NCBI RefSeq assembly: GCF_030407815.1
Contig: NZ_JASDCS010000009.1
Coordinates: 124,001 to 188,000 of the forward strand
Length of the DNA: 64,000 nt
Source of the DNA: Psychrobacter sp. APC 3281
GTDB lineage: Bacteria; Pseudomonadota; Gammaproteobacteria; Pseudomonadales; Moraxellaceae
Direction: 5' to 3'
In this document: positions 8,996 to 18,715 of the stretch, one piece after another
How positions within the stretch are numbered: the stretch's first letter is position 1
Layout: every line of letters begins with the position of its first letter
Notes under the pieces: generated by a model
The model's database searches: none
What the model was told of the DNA's origin: nothing
What the model saw: the letters and a program-made list of their open reading frames with translations, nothing else
Program-made: the position numbers and the translations under genes

Positions 8996-9205
8996 TACAG
9001 AAAACTAAGTTTTTAAAACTGAATAGCTGCCACATGAAGAGATTTATCGATAAAGGCGCTGTTTACTAAAAATGCTGTCTGTCAAAAGCATTTATTGCCA
9101 AAGACCTGCAAAACGGCTACGGTAATATCTCTAAGATAGTTACTATTTTGCGCTTTGAGCCAATGCGTGGCTGCCATGATGGATTTTACTGCTAAGGAAT
9201 GATGT

Positions 9206-10858
9206 ATGAACGCACAATTAACGGATTCGCCTGTCTCAACAGACCATGGCAGCGTATTATCGCCACTTAACCAAATGACTAGATTTGCTATCCTGCCATT
9301 TGTACTTGGTAGTAGTGGCATCTTGGGATTGTCTTCGGCGCAAGCGGCCACCAGTAGCGTCGAGCAAGTGACCATTTATCAGGGGCTGGCGAGCGTGACG
9401 CGCGCATTGCCTATCACAGGTAGCGGTGAGCAAACGGTTGTGTTTTCGTGCCTGTCACCTTATATGGATAAAGAAAGCCTAAGCGTACAGGTGACAGGTA
9501 GTGTCAACGTTGGGGAAGTCAGTATCGAAGAGTTGACAGGTGAGCAGGCAGCCCAGTGCCAATATCAAGGTGACGCCAAGGTACAGACGCAGCAAAATAC
9601 CTTAGCCAATATCAATGCTGAGTTAGAAGCTGCACGATTAGCAAAGGCCTACTTGCAAAATCTGACCAAAGCCACGCAAGTCAATACAGATAGCACGATT
9701 GCCAATAATGCCCGCGATATAGAAACTCAAGCGACTAGTATTAACCAAAGAATTTTAGAGATTCAACAGCGACAAGTGCGTGCCCAAGACGCACTGAACC
9801 AACTCATGGCAGGCAGCGCGACATCGACCTTTAACAAGGTGACACAGGTGAGTGTACGTACGGCAAGCCGCTCGCCAACTAGTATTAAGTTGCATTATCA
9901 AGTGCAAGGTGCAGGTTGGGAGCCTGCGTATCAAGCTCGTCTAAACACAAATAGTGACCAATTAAGTATCACAGCCTCTGCGATTATTGCTCAGCAAACT
10001 GGCGAGAACTGGACAAACGTACCACTAACACTTAGTACCGTTAATCCCAATCAAAGTACGACGGGGCAACTGCCGTATGTGCAGCGTCTGTCATTGTATG
10101 AAGAGAGCGAAGATGCTCGAGTAAGACGTGAGCTACCTATGATGGATGCGTCCCCTGTTATGATGGAAGAGCCTGCTTATAACAAAGGAGCAGGGGCAGC
10201 TATGGCACCGCTACCTAATTTTGCGGTCAGTAGCCAAAACAAGAATGGCATCATCGAGTATCGTTTACCGCAGTTGGTCAGTATTCCGAGTGACGGGAGA
10301 CGCGTACGAACAGTGATTGGGGAGCAGACAGGTAATAGTAAGCTCTGGATTCGCAGTACGCCAAGTGTTGAGACTGCCGCCTACTGGTATGCGTCAGCGC
10401 CGTTTTTGACACCGGACTGGGTCGATGGTTCGCTACAGTTGTACCGTGATGACAACTATGTAGGTCAGTCACGTTATAATTATCAAGTGCTAAAAGAGCA
10501 GGGGATTGGATTTGGTCGTGACTCAAATATGCTCGTAAAAGAGCTGACCAATGAAGATAAGCAAGGTGAGAAAGGTGTGCTAAACCGTACGCAAACACTG
10601 ACGACCACCAAAGCCTATCAATTTACCAATCAGCACAATCGTAGCGTACGCTTGCAAGTACTGGGCAGTGAGCCTATCAGTCGTGACGATAGTTTAAAAG
10701 TTGCGGTGACTCATACGCCGCCTGTAACTGAGCGAGATTGGAATGACAATCAAGGCATGGTAGCGTGGGAGTTTGACTTACCAAGTAAGCAATCACAAGT
10801 AATACGTTCAACCTCTCAAATCAGTTATCCTGCCAATAAATTATTAACTGGCAATTAA
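9206..10858 (+). CDS. Secreted DUF4140/DUF4139 protein
   Basis: A 550-residue protein with a long polar n-region and then a signal peptide (MTRFAILPFVLGSSGILGLSSAQA, residues 24-47). An N-terminal DUF4140-like part follows (VEQVTIYQGLASVTRALPI), then a helical stretch (about 120-200) that looks coiled coil. The C-terminal DUF4139 domain has the family hallmark YQVQGAGWEPAYQARL and late blocks such as RLQVLGSEPISRDDSLKV. The ATG at 9206 has AAGGA eight bases upstream. The family is widespread but its biochemical role is not established, and I infer only export to the periplasm. It is transcribed away from urtA and appears monocistronic. Confidence 0.8.
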   Translation: MNAQLTDSPVSTDHGSVLSPLNQMTRFAILPFVLGSSGILGLSSAQAATSSVEQVTIYQGLASVTRALPITGSGEQTVVFSCLSPYMDKESLSVQVTGSVNVGEVSIEELTGEQAAQCQYQGDAKVQTQQNTLANINAELEAARLAKAYLQNLTKATQVNTDSTIANNARDIETQATSINQRILEIQQRQVRAQDALNQLMAGSATSTFNKVTQVSVRTASRSPTSIKLHYQVQGAGWEPAYQARLNTNSDQLSITASAIIAQQTGENWTNVPLTLSTVNPNQSTTGQLPYVQRLSLYEESEDARVRRELPMMDASPVMMEEPAYNKGAGAAMAPLPNFAVSSQNKNGIIEYRLPQLVSIPSDGRRVRTVIGEQTGNSKLWIRSTPSVETAAYWYASAPFLTPDWVDGSLQLYRDDNYVGQSRYNYQVLKEQGIGFGRDSNMLVKELTNEDKQGEKGVLNRTQTLTTTKAYQFTNQHNRSVRLQVLGSEPISRDDSLKVAVTHTPPVTERDWNDNQGMVAWEFDLPSKQSQVIRSTSQISYPANKLLTGN

Positions 10859-10966
10859 TGAGCACTGCCTGTAAGTGCTACCTTATTAATAAGTAAAGTC
10901 TGAAATAATATCTTTGCCTCTATTAAGAATTACCCGCATAACGAAAATTATTATAAAAGGAAAGCT

Positions 10967-11788
10967 ATGTGTATTGTCGCTATTGCTTGGCAATTATTTG
11001 ATGAGTTACCGCTAGTACTACTGTCTAACCGTGATGAGTTTTTGCAGCGCCCAACTGAGCCGCTCCACCAGTGGTCTGACCAACCTATCTATGCTGGACG
11101 TGATAAACAAAGCGGTGGTACGTGGTTAGGCATTCATCAGCAAGCATCGCCAGCGCAGAGTCCAGAGTATTATGAACAAAATGGTCGTTGGGCTGCGGTA
11201 TTGAACTTTCGTGATGGGGTGCAGGCAAGCAGTGATGAGCGATCGCGGGGCGCGTTGGTCACTGAGTTTTTAACAGGAACTCTAAGTCCAATGAATTTTG
11301 CACGGCAGATTGATTTGCAGGATTATGCGGGCTTTAATCTGATCATTGGTGACGCTGCGCAAGCTGTGATCGTCAATAATCGTGGTCATGCACCCACGCC
11401 ATTGTATTCAGGTCTACATGTTATCTCTAATGGACAACCAGAGGACAGCTGGTTTAAGACAGAGCGGTTGCGCGGGCGACTACGTCAAGAAGTACTGCCA
11501 TTGATTGCAGAGGATAGCTCGCCTGCGTACTGGCAAGCGGCGGCTTTTAATGTCTTGTCAGATAGTATCAAAGCACCAGAAGACAAACTGCCTATTACTG
11601 GCGTGGCATTTGAAGTGGAGCAGATGTTATCGTCTGTTTATATTGAACCCGTCGCTTTTGGCGATACCAAAACCAGCAAACCTACTTATGGTACCCGCAC
11701 TCAAAGCATCTTAACGTTGCGCAAAGAGAGAGATACGGGATCAAACTACACGGCTGACATTATTAGCCGAGAGTTTGACAATCCATAA
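10967..11788 (+). CDS. NRDE (TANGO2-like) family protein
   Basis: A 273-residue cytoplasmic protein. It opens with MCIVAIAWQLFDELPLVLLS and the name-giving N-R-D-E motif (21-24), followed by a GGTWLGI segment and AAVLNFRD. This is the Ntn-hydrolase-like fold with an N-terminal Cys at position 2, as in the eukaryotic TANGO2 family. The bacterial function is uncertain; roles in haem or lipid metabolism have been proposed for eukaryotic relatives. AAGGAAAG just upstream of the ATG supports the start. It faces rppH across a bidirectional terminator. Confidence 0.85.
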   Translation: MCIVAIAWQLFDELPLVLLSNRDEFLQRPTEPLHQWSDQPIYAGRDKQSGGTWLGIHQQASPAQSPEYYEQNGRWAAVLNFRDGVQASSDERSRGALVTEFLTGTLSPMNFARQIDLQDYAGFNLIIGDAAQAVIVNNRGHAPTPLYSGLHVISNGQPEDSWFKTERLRGRLRQEVLPLIAEDSSPAYWQAAAFNVLSDSIKAPEDKLPITGVAFEVEQMLSSVYIEPVAFGDTKTSKPTYGTRTQSILTLRKERDTGSNYTADIISREFDNP

Positions 11789-11824
11789 TCATAGTCACTA
11801 ACAATGACTATTGGTAGATAATAA

Positions 11825-11874
11825 AAAACACCCACGGTAATTGCTAACATTCTAGCTACTATCGTGGGTGTTTT
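11825..11874. terminator. Bidirectional terminator NRDE gene / rppH
   Basis: AAAACACCCACG (11825-11836) and CGTGGGTGTTTT (11863-11874) form a perfect 12 bp stem with A/T runs on both sides, between two convergent genes. Confidence 0.8.
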
Positions 11875-11897
11875 GCATCGTACTATTAAGTGACTCA

Positions 11898-12416
11898 TTA
11901 CATCAGCAAGTGATTATTTTGCTCAGGAATGATCAGCTCTTGCTTTAGCGGGAGTTCGCGTACCAATTCTTGCAAGGCACGACGATAAACGCCTCGTTTA
12001 AAGTGAATCACTTGTCCGAGTGGATACCAGTAGCTGACCCATTGCCAATGGTCAAATTCGGGTTTCCCTTCATCAAAGCGGATATGTTGAGTATTTGGCT
12101 CATCTAAGCGTAGCAAAAACCATTTTTGTTTTTGCCCAATACATAAGGGATGCTGACCATGACGTACATAACGTTTTGGCAAACGATAGCGCAGCCAGTC
12201 TTGCGTGACTGCCAATAAGTCTACATGACGCGGATGTAAGCCGACCTCTTCCCAGAGCTCGCGATACATTGCATCGATCGGCGTCTCCCCGCGGTCGATA
12301 CCACCCTGCGGAAATTGCCAAGCGTTGTGACCAATACGTTTTGCCCACAGAACCTGCCCTTGTGTATTTGCCAAGATGATGCCGACGTTGGCGCGAAAGC
12401 CGTCTGCATCTATCAT
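11898..12416 (-). CDS. rppH: RNA pyrophosphohydrolase RppH (NudH)
   Basis: A 172-residue Nudix hydrolase that removes pyrophosphate from 5'-triphosphorylated mRNA, priming RNase E decay. The Nudix box spans 38-60, from GGIDRGETP to the RELWEEVGL core with E53, E56 and E57. RppH-specific surroundings are [26 protein letters not shown] and [10 protein letters not shown]. Length and ATG start fit the family. It is divergent from the osmC-like gene across about 475 bases. Confidence 0.95.
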   Translation of the reverse strand: MIDADGFRANVGIILANTQGQVLWAKRIGHNAWQFPQGGIDRGETPIDAMYRELWEEVGLHPRHVDLLAVTQDWLRYRLPKRYVRHGQHPLCIGQKQKWFLLRLDEPNTQHIRFDEGKPEFDHWQWVSYWYPLGQVIHFKRGVYRRALQELVRELPLKQELIIPEQNNHLLM

Positions 12417-12891
12417 GACTAAACCTTTTAATTTGTTTAAAAATAGCTTGTTTTGACTTGAAACCGTGACAGCAATCGTAATTATTATAAGGTGATTGTT
12501 ATCGATATCCGCTCAAAACAAGATTCATTACCGTTATTAAACCAAGAAACAAGCAAAATGTGTAACAGTATTTTGCTATAAAATGTTTCACGAGTTTTAC
12601 CTTTTAAAATCAACCATTTATAAGCAAACTTTTGTAGGTTTTTATACGGAATTTTTAGGCAAGAGTTGAAGAGTCGTAATAGGCGGATGAACATACGATT
12701 ATTTAGTAAACTATCGAACTCCAATATTTCGATATGTATAAAGTGATAAAAGTACAGATTTCACTGGTGAGCTAGCAGCAAAACAATGAGCCTATAAAAT
12801 CTTGCTTTGGCTTATGCTACACTAGCTGGGTAATATATCATTCACACAATAATAATAGGCAATACGCCATTTAAAATAAGGAACATCTGCA
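12417..12891. other. Intergenic region rppH / osmC-like gene
   Basis: Divergent promoter region, strongly A+T-rich. A 79-codon minus-strand frame (12485-12724) has no recognisable domain and no good ribosome binding site, so I do not call it. I see no RNA gene or repeat. Confidence 0.5.
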
Positions 12892-13305
12892 ATGTCAGAA
12901 TCAAAAGCAAGCGTCATATGGCAAGAGAACAAAGCCTTTATGGGTGTGTCACCATCAGGACATAATGTACAAATCGATGCTGATAAAGAGAAAGGCTCAA
13001 GCCCAATGGAGCTGATTTTGCTAGGACTAGGTGGTTGCGCCAGTTATGATGTCGTAGAGATTTTACAAAAATCGCGCCAAGCAGTGACAGATGTACGTTG
13101 TGAGCTAACCGCCCAGCGCGCTGAAACCGTACCAGCGGTCTATACCGATATTCATATGCATTTCATTGTCACTGGTCAAGATGTCAAAGAAAAACAAGTC
13201 GAAAAAGCTATCCAGTTATCAGCAGAAAAATACTGTTCTGCCAGCCGTATGTTAGTAGCAGGTGGGGTCAATATCACCCATGATTTCGAAGTGGTTGCAG
13301 GCTAG
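12892..13305 (+). CDS. OsmC family protein, YhfA-like
   Basis: A 137-residue protein of the OsmC/Ohr superfamily (thiol peroxidase-like fold). The two redox cysteines of the family are present: C49 in LLGLGGCASYDVVEIL and C115 in LSAEKYCSASRML. The short length and the CSAS motif match the YhfA branch rather than Ohr. It may reduce hydroperoxides or act on other electrophilic substrates; the substrate is unknown. AAGGA precedes the ATG. The MAPEG gene follows after 11 bases, so the pair is probably co-transcribed, which would suggest a shared role in lipid or electrophile detoxification. Confidence 0.88.
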   Translation: MSESKASVIWQENKAFMGVSPSGHNVQIDADKEKGSSPMELILLGLGGCASYDVVEILQKSRQAVTDVRCELTAQRAETVPAVYTDIHMHFIVTGQDVKEKQVEKAIQLSAEKYCSASRMLVAGGVNITHDFEVVAG

Positions 13306-13316
13306 GGACTTATATA

Positions 13317-13745
13317 ATGATAAGTGCATTTTTTGAGTTGGTAACTGATAAAGTGGCGTCTGCCATTTTAGCCATGGTGGTAGCAAGCCTACTGCCATGG
13401 GCGGTGTCAATCGTTGCAAAAGTATCTGGTGGCTTTAGAGTCAGAAATAATGCACATCCTCGCGAATTTTTTCAAAATGCGACAGGCATGGCAGCACGGG
13501 CTAATGCAGCACAACAAAACAGCTATGAAACCTTGCCAGTATTCTTGGCAGCAGTGATAGTCGCTATGCTGTTCTTTGTACCGCAATCGATTATTAACGT
13601 ATTGGCTTGGTTGTATGTGATGATACGAATTGGTTTTTGTGTAGCATATATTACTAATTTGGCAATGTTCCGCTCTATCCTCTGGGTATTATCAATGGCA
13701 TGCTGTCTAATGCTATTTTATTTAGCGATACGAGTCAGTGTATAG
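13317..13745 (+). CDS. MAPEG family membrane protein
   Basis: A 142-residue protein with four hydrophobic segments. The MAPEG fingerprint is clear: NNAHPREF, then RANAAQQNSYETLPVFLAAV (about residues 61-80). The family covers eicosanoid and glutathione-dependent enzymes; bacterial members are mostly uncharacterised membrane glutathione transferases or peroxidases. It begins 11 bases after the osmC-like gene and ends 28 bases before the convergent dusC. Confidence 0.88.
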   Translation: MISAFFELVTDKVASAILAMVVASLLPWAVSIVAKVSGGFRVRNNAHPREFFQNATGMAARANAAQQNSYETLPVFLAAVIVAMLFFVPQSIINVLAWLYVMIRIGFCVAYITNLAMFRSILWVLSMACCLMLFYLAIRVSV

Positions 13746-13773
13746 CGCCACCCATCCATACTTATCAAATACA

Positions 13774-14826
13774 TTAGATCAGAATAGGTGATTGTTCTTG
13801 AACACTCGCTTGTAGTGCACGAATAATCACCGCTTTATTTTTCTCTCGTTTAATGCCTTCCCACACTGTTTGCGCCTCAATATAGCCTTTGGTGAGCATA
13901 CCTAGCCATTGCTTATAGCGGCCGACCAACACCACATCGTTCTTTGCTTCCCCTTCTAAAAACTTGATCTGATGCCCGATTAAATCTTGCCATAACAATG
14001 TAGCCGTATTCTCTCCGCTGTCAGTACTGTTTTCAGTACAATTATCAACCTGTGCCACTAAATCAGGACGCGTTACTGCGCCGCGACCTAACATTAAATG
14101 CTGTGTACCTGCTTGCGTCATACAGTTTTGCGCATGCTCAAAGTTCCAAATTTCTCCATTGGCAATGACAGGAATATTGAGCGCATTAAAACTTTGAATT
14201 TTGTCCCAGTAGGCGGGCGGCTTATAGCCTTGGGTTTTAGTGCGTGCATGAATGGTGAGCCAGTCGGCGCCACTGTCGTTAATTGCGCCGCGGATATCAT
14301 CCATTCGGCTAGTATCGGTATAGCCCAGACGAATTTTAGCTGATACTGGTATATGAGTGGGCACAGCTTGGCGTACGGCACTGATAATCTGATACATGGC
14401 TTCAGGTTCATCTAACAATACAGAACCACCACGATGGCTGTTGACCGTTTTTGCTGGACAGCCAAAGTTGATATCAATAGCAGGCGCGCCAAGCTCACAA
14501 GCGTACGCGGCGTTTTCTGCCATAAGCTGCGCTTCGCTACCCAAAATCTGTACATGAATGGGCGTACCAGAGGCTGTTTTGGCATCATGATGTAGCTCAG
14601 GCACATATTTATAAAACACATGCGCAGGTAAGACGTGCTGAGTGATGCGAATAAACTCACTGACCGACCAATCATAAGGACGACCCAAGTCAGACGCAAT
14701 TTGGGTTAAGATTTGGCGCATTAATGGATCGGTCAAGCCCTCCATAGGTGCGAGCAAACGCACGGGAGCTGCAAATAACTGATTAATAGTATTTTGACGT
14801 GTTTGAAGTTGCTGGCTATTATTCAT
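13774..14826 (-). CDS. dusC: tRNA-dihydrouridine(16) synthase DusC
   Basis: A 350-residue FMN-dependent enzyme that reduces a uridine in the tRNA D-loop. LLAPMEGLTDPLMRQIL begins the TIM barrel. The catalytic cysteine is C123 in INFGCPAKTVNSHRGG, and NIPVIANGEIW plus MLGRGA bind FMN phosphate. Several blocks are particular to the DusC branch: SGTPIHVQILG, AKTVN, GEIWNFEHAQNCM, and the C-terminal YKQWLGMLTKGY, which match the E. coli protein closely. About 20 extra residues lie at the N-terminus. It is preceded by the helicase gene on the same strand. Confidence 0.9.
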   Translation of the reverse strand: MNNSQQLQTRQNTINQLFAAPVRLLAPMEGLTDPLMRQILTQIASDLGRPYDWSVSEFIRITQHVLPAHVFYKYVPELHHDAKTASGTPIHVQILGSEAQLMAENAAYACELGAPAIDINFGCPAKTVNSHRGGSVLLDEPEAMYQIISAVRQAVPTHIPVSAKIRLGYTDTSRMDDIRGAINDSGADWLTIHARTKTQGYKPPAYWDKIQSFNALNIPVIANGEIWNFEHAQNCMTQAGTQHLMLGRGAVTRPDLVAQVDNCTENSTDSGENTATLLWQDLIGHQIKFLEGEAKNDVVLVGRYKQWLGMLTKGYIEAQTVWEGIKREKNKAVIIRALQASVQEQSPILI

Positions 14827-14901
14827 GCTGGTAATTCACTGCTAAAGGGTCGTTATAAGAGAGATTGAATAAAACTTGAGGCTGACCGAGGTGTAGGGTA
14901 A

Positions 14902-16401
14902 TTAAGTATTACCAAAAATCACTTTTTTGCCCGTCTGTAATCCTGATATCAAGTCTTTAATATTATGAATATCCAAATTGCTTTGCGCGCGCGTGCAAGC
15001 AACGTAGAGCAAACGCAACTCTTCTGGACTAATCTTGACTACATTGGTGGTCACATCGTAGTAAAAATCATCATCTAACTGTACTTTTCCCCATTCGAGC
15101 CCTTTGGCTTTATGAGCGGTAGAGATGACATAGTCAGCATTTTCAATACTGGTCAGACTATTGACCGCTTGGCTTAGTACATTAGTACCATGGTCATCGA
15201 CCAGTTTGACCAGTGTTTTGAGGTCGCTACCCTCGTTGGTCTCAGCGTACTCTTGCACATCACCCCAATTATAAAAATACGCTAGCTCAGGTACACCATA
15301 AGCCGATTTACCATTTTTTAAATTTTCGGCTGCTTGACAGAATTTGAGCATACGGTCGGTATCTGCCTGTAGCGCAACGCGATGCCCGTGCTTTAGTCCT
15401 GTCAACAACTGCGACATCGCCGCAGCATTGGTACGGCAGAGAATGGCGTCCTTTTTACTGTGTACCATACCCTTGTCGGTAGAAGATTGTTTATTCGGAT
15501 TGCCTTTTAGCGGTACGTCTTCTTGTAGTGCCTTTAATAGGGTATTGGCTACTTCTGCAATCGGCTCACCGAATCTGAAAGATTGCGTCAATAACGTCTG
15601 CGGCAATGGCAGTTTTTTCATGGCATTGACCGCGCCGCGCCATTCATAAATCTGCTGATGCGCATCGCCCACATAGATTACTTGTCTCGACTGCTGCGTC
15701 AAGATGCCCATCATCAATGGGTCGGCATCCTGTGCTTCATCAAATAAGATAAAGTCCGCTGGAATACTGGGCTTAGATAGTGCCCAAAGCTTGAGATAAA
15801 TATCATGGCCAATACCAGCAGGATGACGCGCATCGATCGACTGTAGCCAGCGCTGCTCAACGGCAGGGTAGAGCATCTCACGTAGCTGCTCTGCGTCTGA
15901 GGCATCGAGCCAGCTTGGAAAGAGTATGTGCCTTGGTGCAGGGTAGCTGGCATGTGTACTACAGAAATTGCTTACCGCGTCGCTGACGAAACGCGATAGT
16001 CGTGCTGGCGTCAGCGTAATATATTTATTAACGCCATCCATTTGCCGACGGACTTGTACAGGCTGTAGTCCCAAATCATCACCGAGCCGCTTGGGTGAAA
16101 ATCGCGGCAGCGACAGCTTGGCGGTAATATCACGAGCGACATGGCGATAGGCCAGTGAGTGAAAAGTACGGCATTCTACATGTGGTGGAAACTTTGAACG
16201 AGCATCATTGGCAATCGCTTTGTTAAAAGCCAGATACAGTCCGCGACCCCGTAAACGCTCACCGATTAGCTTGAGTGTCGTGGTCTTACCAGCGCCTGCA
16301 TACGCCACCACTTTAAATGATTTGTGGTCCATCGCCATATTCAGCGCGGCGAGCTGCTCATCAGTGGGATCGCTCATATAAGCTGGCATCGATGCGGACA
16401 T
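14902..16401 (-). CDS. Superfamily I DNA helicase, UvrD/FBH1-like
   Basis: A 499-residue helicase. The motifs appear in order: Q-motif TDEQLAAL, Walker A AGAGKT (35-40), motif II FDEAQDADPLM, motif III YVGDAHQQIYEWRGA, motif IV LTQSFRFGEPIAEVAN, motif V TAHKAKGLEW, and motif VI LLYVACTRAQ. The compact size and the SFRFG and DAHQQIYEWRGA spellings resemble the FBH1 (F-box helicase) family more than UvrD or Rep, which are about 700 residues. A role in clearing recombination intermediates is inference. The ATG at 16401 (MSASMPAYMSDPTDEQ) is chosen; the longer frame begins with GTG and adds a hydrophobic tail not expected in the family. Confidence 0.85.
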   Translation of the reverse strand: MSASMPAYMSDPTDEQLAALNMAMDHKSFKVVAYAGAGKTTTLKLIGERLRGRGLYLAFNKAIANDARSKFPPHVECRTFHSLAYRHVARDITAKLSLPRFSPKRLGDDLGLQPVQVRRQMDGVNKYITLTPARLSRFVSDAVSNFCSTHASYPAPRHILFPSWLDASDAEQLREMLYPAVEQRWLQSIDARHPAGIGHDIYLKLWALSKPSIPADFILFDEAQDADPLMMGILTQQSRQVIYVGDAHQQIYEWRGAVNAMKKLPLPQTLLTQSFRFGEPIAEVANTLLKALQEDVPLKGNPNKQSSTDKGMVHSKKDAILCRTNAAAMSQLLTGLKHGHRVALQADTDRMLKFCQAAENLKNGKSAYGVPELAYFYNWGDVQEYAETNEGSDLKTLVKLVDDHGTNVLSQAVNSLTSIENADYVISTAHKAKGLEWGKVQLDDDFYYDVTTNVVKISPEELRLLYVACTRAQSNLDIHNIKDLISGLQTGKKVIFGNT

Positions 16402-16617
16402 AATAAAGCTACCTAAATACAAAAATTGATTAAAAACAAAAGGGGCAAAAAAAGCCACTGGGTAAACAATGGCTTATAGATGATGGTGATGCTAAAACGT
16501 GATAATAAGCAATCAGCTTACTAATGAGGCAAGAATAAAACGGTGTAATGGTAGTTTAACGCATAGCTATATGTAATCAATAACTTTATTTTAGTCTGGA
16601 TTAGACTGATAAGTGTT

Positions 16618-17547
16618 TTATTCTTTGTCTGTCGACACGAGAGTAGGACTGGGCTCTTCTTTGATTAAAATCTTTGCCAAAAACAAACCAAGCTCAAATA
16701 ACAACCACATCGGAATCGCTAGCATGAGCATCGATACGCCATCTGGCGGCGTGACAACGGCAGCCACAGCAAAACAGCCTACAATGATATAACGACGTTT
16801 TTCTTCTAAGCTCTGAATGGAGACAATACCTGCCAATATCAATAGCAAAGTGACAACTGGAATCTCAAACGTTAAACCAAATACCATAAATAGTTTTAAG
16901 GCAAAACTGAGATAGCTGTCGATATCCGTCATGGGTAGTACGTTTTGCGGGGCAAACATGATAAAAAACTTTAAGACCCCTTTGAGCACAATAAAGTAAG
17001 AAAAAGCCACACCAGCATAAAACAGAAGTATAGAAGATAGCAGTACTGGAATAGCGATTTTCTTTTCTTTCTTATACAGACCGGGCGCTACAAATGACCA
17101 AATTTGATAAAGAATGTAGGGCATCGCCAAAAACGCGGCTACGAATACGGTCAGACGTATCGGTGCCATAAAGTTTGACGTGATATCGGTGGCAATCATG
17201 GTCGAGTTGGCGGGTAACTGCGCAACTAGTGGATCAGACAACAAGTTATATAGCTCGCGCGAATAGCCGACCAAGCCTAAAAATATTATCAGTACCGCCA
17301 CACATATTTTGATCAAATGCCGACGCAGCTCAATCAAATGCTCAGTAATAGGCATATCAGCCAAAGGGCTTAACACATCCTCTGGTTTTTTATCTTGAGT
17401 GGTATTGGTTGCTGTAGCATCTTGATTAAGAGTGTCTTTATTAAAGGCATCTTGATCGATAGTTTCTTGATCAATAACATCTTGGTCAGTAATGGCAGAA
17501 ACAGCGATTTTCTCTTGACGACTTTTTTTGCGCTTGAATAATGGCAT
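16618..17547 (-). CDS. tatC: Sec-independent translocase subunit TatC
   Basis: A 309-residue polytopic inner-membrane core of the twin-arginine translocase. The TatC core starts around residue 65 with MPITEHLIELRRHLIK (signal-peptide binding face). It continues through APIRLTVFVAAFLAMPYILYQIWSFVAPGLYKKEKK and GLTFEIPVV. E. coli TatC is 258 residues; the excess is a polar N-terminal tail with repeated I/T-D-Q-D-type units (about 20-50). The ATG at 17547 overlaps the tatB stop as TGATG, so translation is coupled. It is the last gene of hisIE-tatA-tatB-tatC. Confidence 0.95.
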   Translation of the reverse strand: MPLFKRKKSRQEKIAVSAITDQDVIDQETIDQDAFNKDTLNQDATATNTTQDKKPEDVLSPLADMPITEHLIELRRHLIKICVAVLIIFLGLVGYSRELYNLLSDPLVAQLPANSTMIATDITSNFMAPIRLTVFVAAFLAMPYILYQIWSFVAPGLYKKEKKIAIPVLLSSILLFYAGVAFSYFIVLKGVLKFFIMFAPQNVLPMTDIDSYLSFALKLFMVFGLTFEIPVVTLLLILAGIVSIQSLEEKRRYIIVGCFAVAAVVTPPDGVSMLMLAIPMWLLFELGLFLAKILIKEEPSPTLVSTDKE

Positions 17548-18257
17548 CAATCAGTCTCCTGCTTATGGTCAGAAGTCTGCATGTTGGCAGGACTGTTGAG
17601 TAGAGCATCCGCTTTATAGTTTGGCACATATGGCGGCATTGGGAGCCGACGTGCTTTGTCATAAGCGCCAAGTCGAAACCACATGTTTTCCCATGGACGG
17701 GTAATGATGGTCTGAACAACTGGTGCTGCCTTGGCGTTATCGCCCACATTTGCATCATCTACATTTGCATCATTTATATCGTCACCGCTGTGACCGCCTT
17801 TCGATAATCGGCTATTTTCCAATGTATCTGTCTGCTCGTCAGTGGCATAAGCATAGTCGAAGGCTTTTGGTGTGGCTGATTGCTGCTTTTGTGTGCGGCT
17901 ATTTTTATGAGCTTCGTCACCCTTGCTGTTTTCAGCGTTCGTAGATGCTTCAGAAGCTGTCGTAGTAGGACTATGTGAGCTTTCAAAAGCTTTCATATTG
18001 CCGCGCATCTCAGCCATCTCACGCCTCATTTCAGCTTCAGTCTGGCGAATTTTGGCAAGCTCTTTTTGCATTTGTTGACGTGTCTCAGCCAAGTCAAGCT
18101 CAGCCTCTATTTCAGACTGCAATGTTGAGACTGTACGGCGAATTTTGGCATACCATTGCCCAGCCGTGCGCGCTGCCTGCGGCAGTTTTTCTGGGCCCAG
18201 TACGATTAGGGCGATAACGCCAAAGAGAAGTAGTTCAGAAAACCCGATATCAAACAT
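17547..18257 (-). CDS. tatB: Sec-independent translocase subunit TatB
   Basis: A 236-residue protein: one N-terminal membrane helix (MFDIGFSELLLFGVIALIVLGPEKLP), an amphipathic helix, then a coiled coil (QSEIEAELDLAETRQQMQKE and on). The acidic, variable tail is longer than the E. coli protein (171). The FSELLLFGVIALIVLGP spelling is TatB-specific. TatB receives twin-arginine signal peptides with TatC. It lies 26 bases after tatA and overlaps tatC by one base. Confidence 0.95.
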   Translation of the reverse strand: MFDIGFSELLLFGVIALIVLGPEKLPQAARTAGQWYAKIRRTVSTLQSEIEAELDLAETRQQMQKELAKIRQTEAEMRREMAEMRGNMKAFESSHSPTTTASEASTNAENSKGDEAHKNSRTQKQQSATPKAFDYAYATDEQTDTLENSRLSKGGHSGDDINDANVDDANVGDNAKAAPVVQTIITRPWENMWFRLGAYDKARRLPMPPYVPNYKADALLNSPANMQTSDHKQETD

Positions 18258-18283
18258 AATGGTCCGATGTCACTGTTTAGATG

Positions 18284-18523
18284 CTATACGTTATGCTTAT
18301 CATCAACTTTGGTGGTTGAGCGCTCTTCAGTGTGTGCCGTCGCATCGTGGTCAAGAACCGCGTGTTTTTTGGCATGCTCTGTATTTTCATCTTTAACAGC
18401 TTCTTTAAAACCTTTGACAGCACCGCCCAAATCTTTACCAGCATTTCTGAGTTTTGAGGTGCCAAACACGACAACGACAACGACCAATAGTATCAGCCAA
18501 TGTGTAATAGAAAAACTACCCAT
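18284..18523 (-). CDS. tatA: Sec-independent translocase subunit TatA
   Basis: A 79-residue pore-forming subunit: a short N-terminal membrane helix ([21 protein letters not shown]), the hinge, and the amphipathic helix [21 protein letters not shown] charged His-rich tail ([19 protein letters not shown]) completes it. The [14 protein letters not shown] block is diagnostic for TatA. It follows hisIE after 192 bases and precedes tatB by 26. Confidence 0.95.
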   Translation of the reverse strand: MGSFSITHWLILLVVVVVVFGTSKLRNAGKDLGGAVKGFKEAVKDENTEHAKKHAVLDHDATAHTEERSTTKVDDKHNV

Positions 18524-18715
18524 AATGGTATCCTTGTGACTTGGTTTTCAGTCTTTATACGCCTGCTTTTAGTTTGCAAAAAGGTCTATTTAGCAAACAA
18601 AAAGCATCGACATATAATGCGAGATAAAACAGAGCTATATTATAACCTGCACTTATTACAAATAGGTGAAAGCAACAATAATCAAATAAAATAGACGTTT
18701 ATTTTTTATTTAGGC

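Noticed and set aside
12485..12724. 79-codon minus-strand frame between rppH and the osmC-like gene
   Set aside because: No ribosome binding site, no domain, A+T-rich with unusual residue composition; likely chance.
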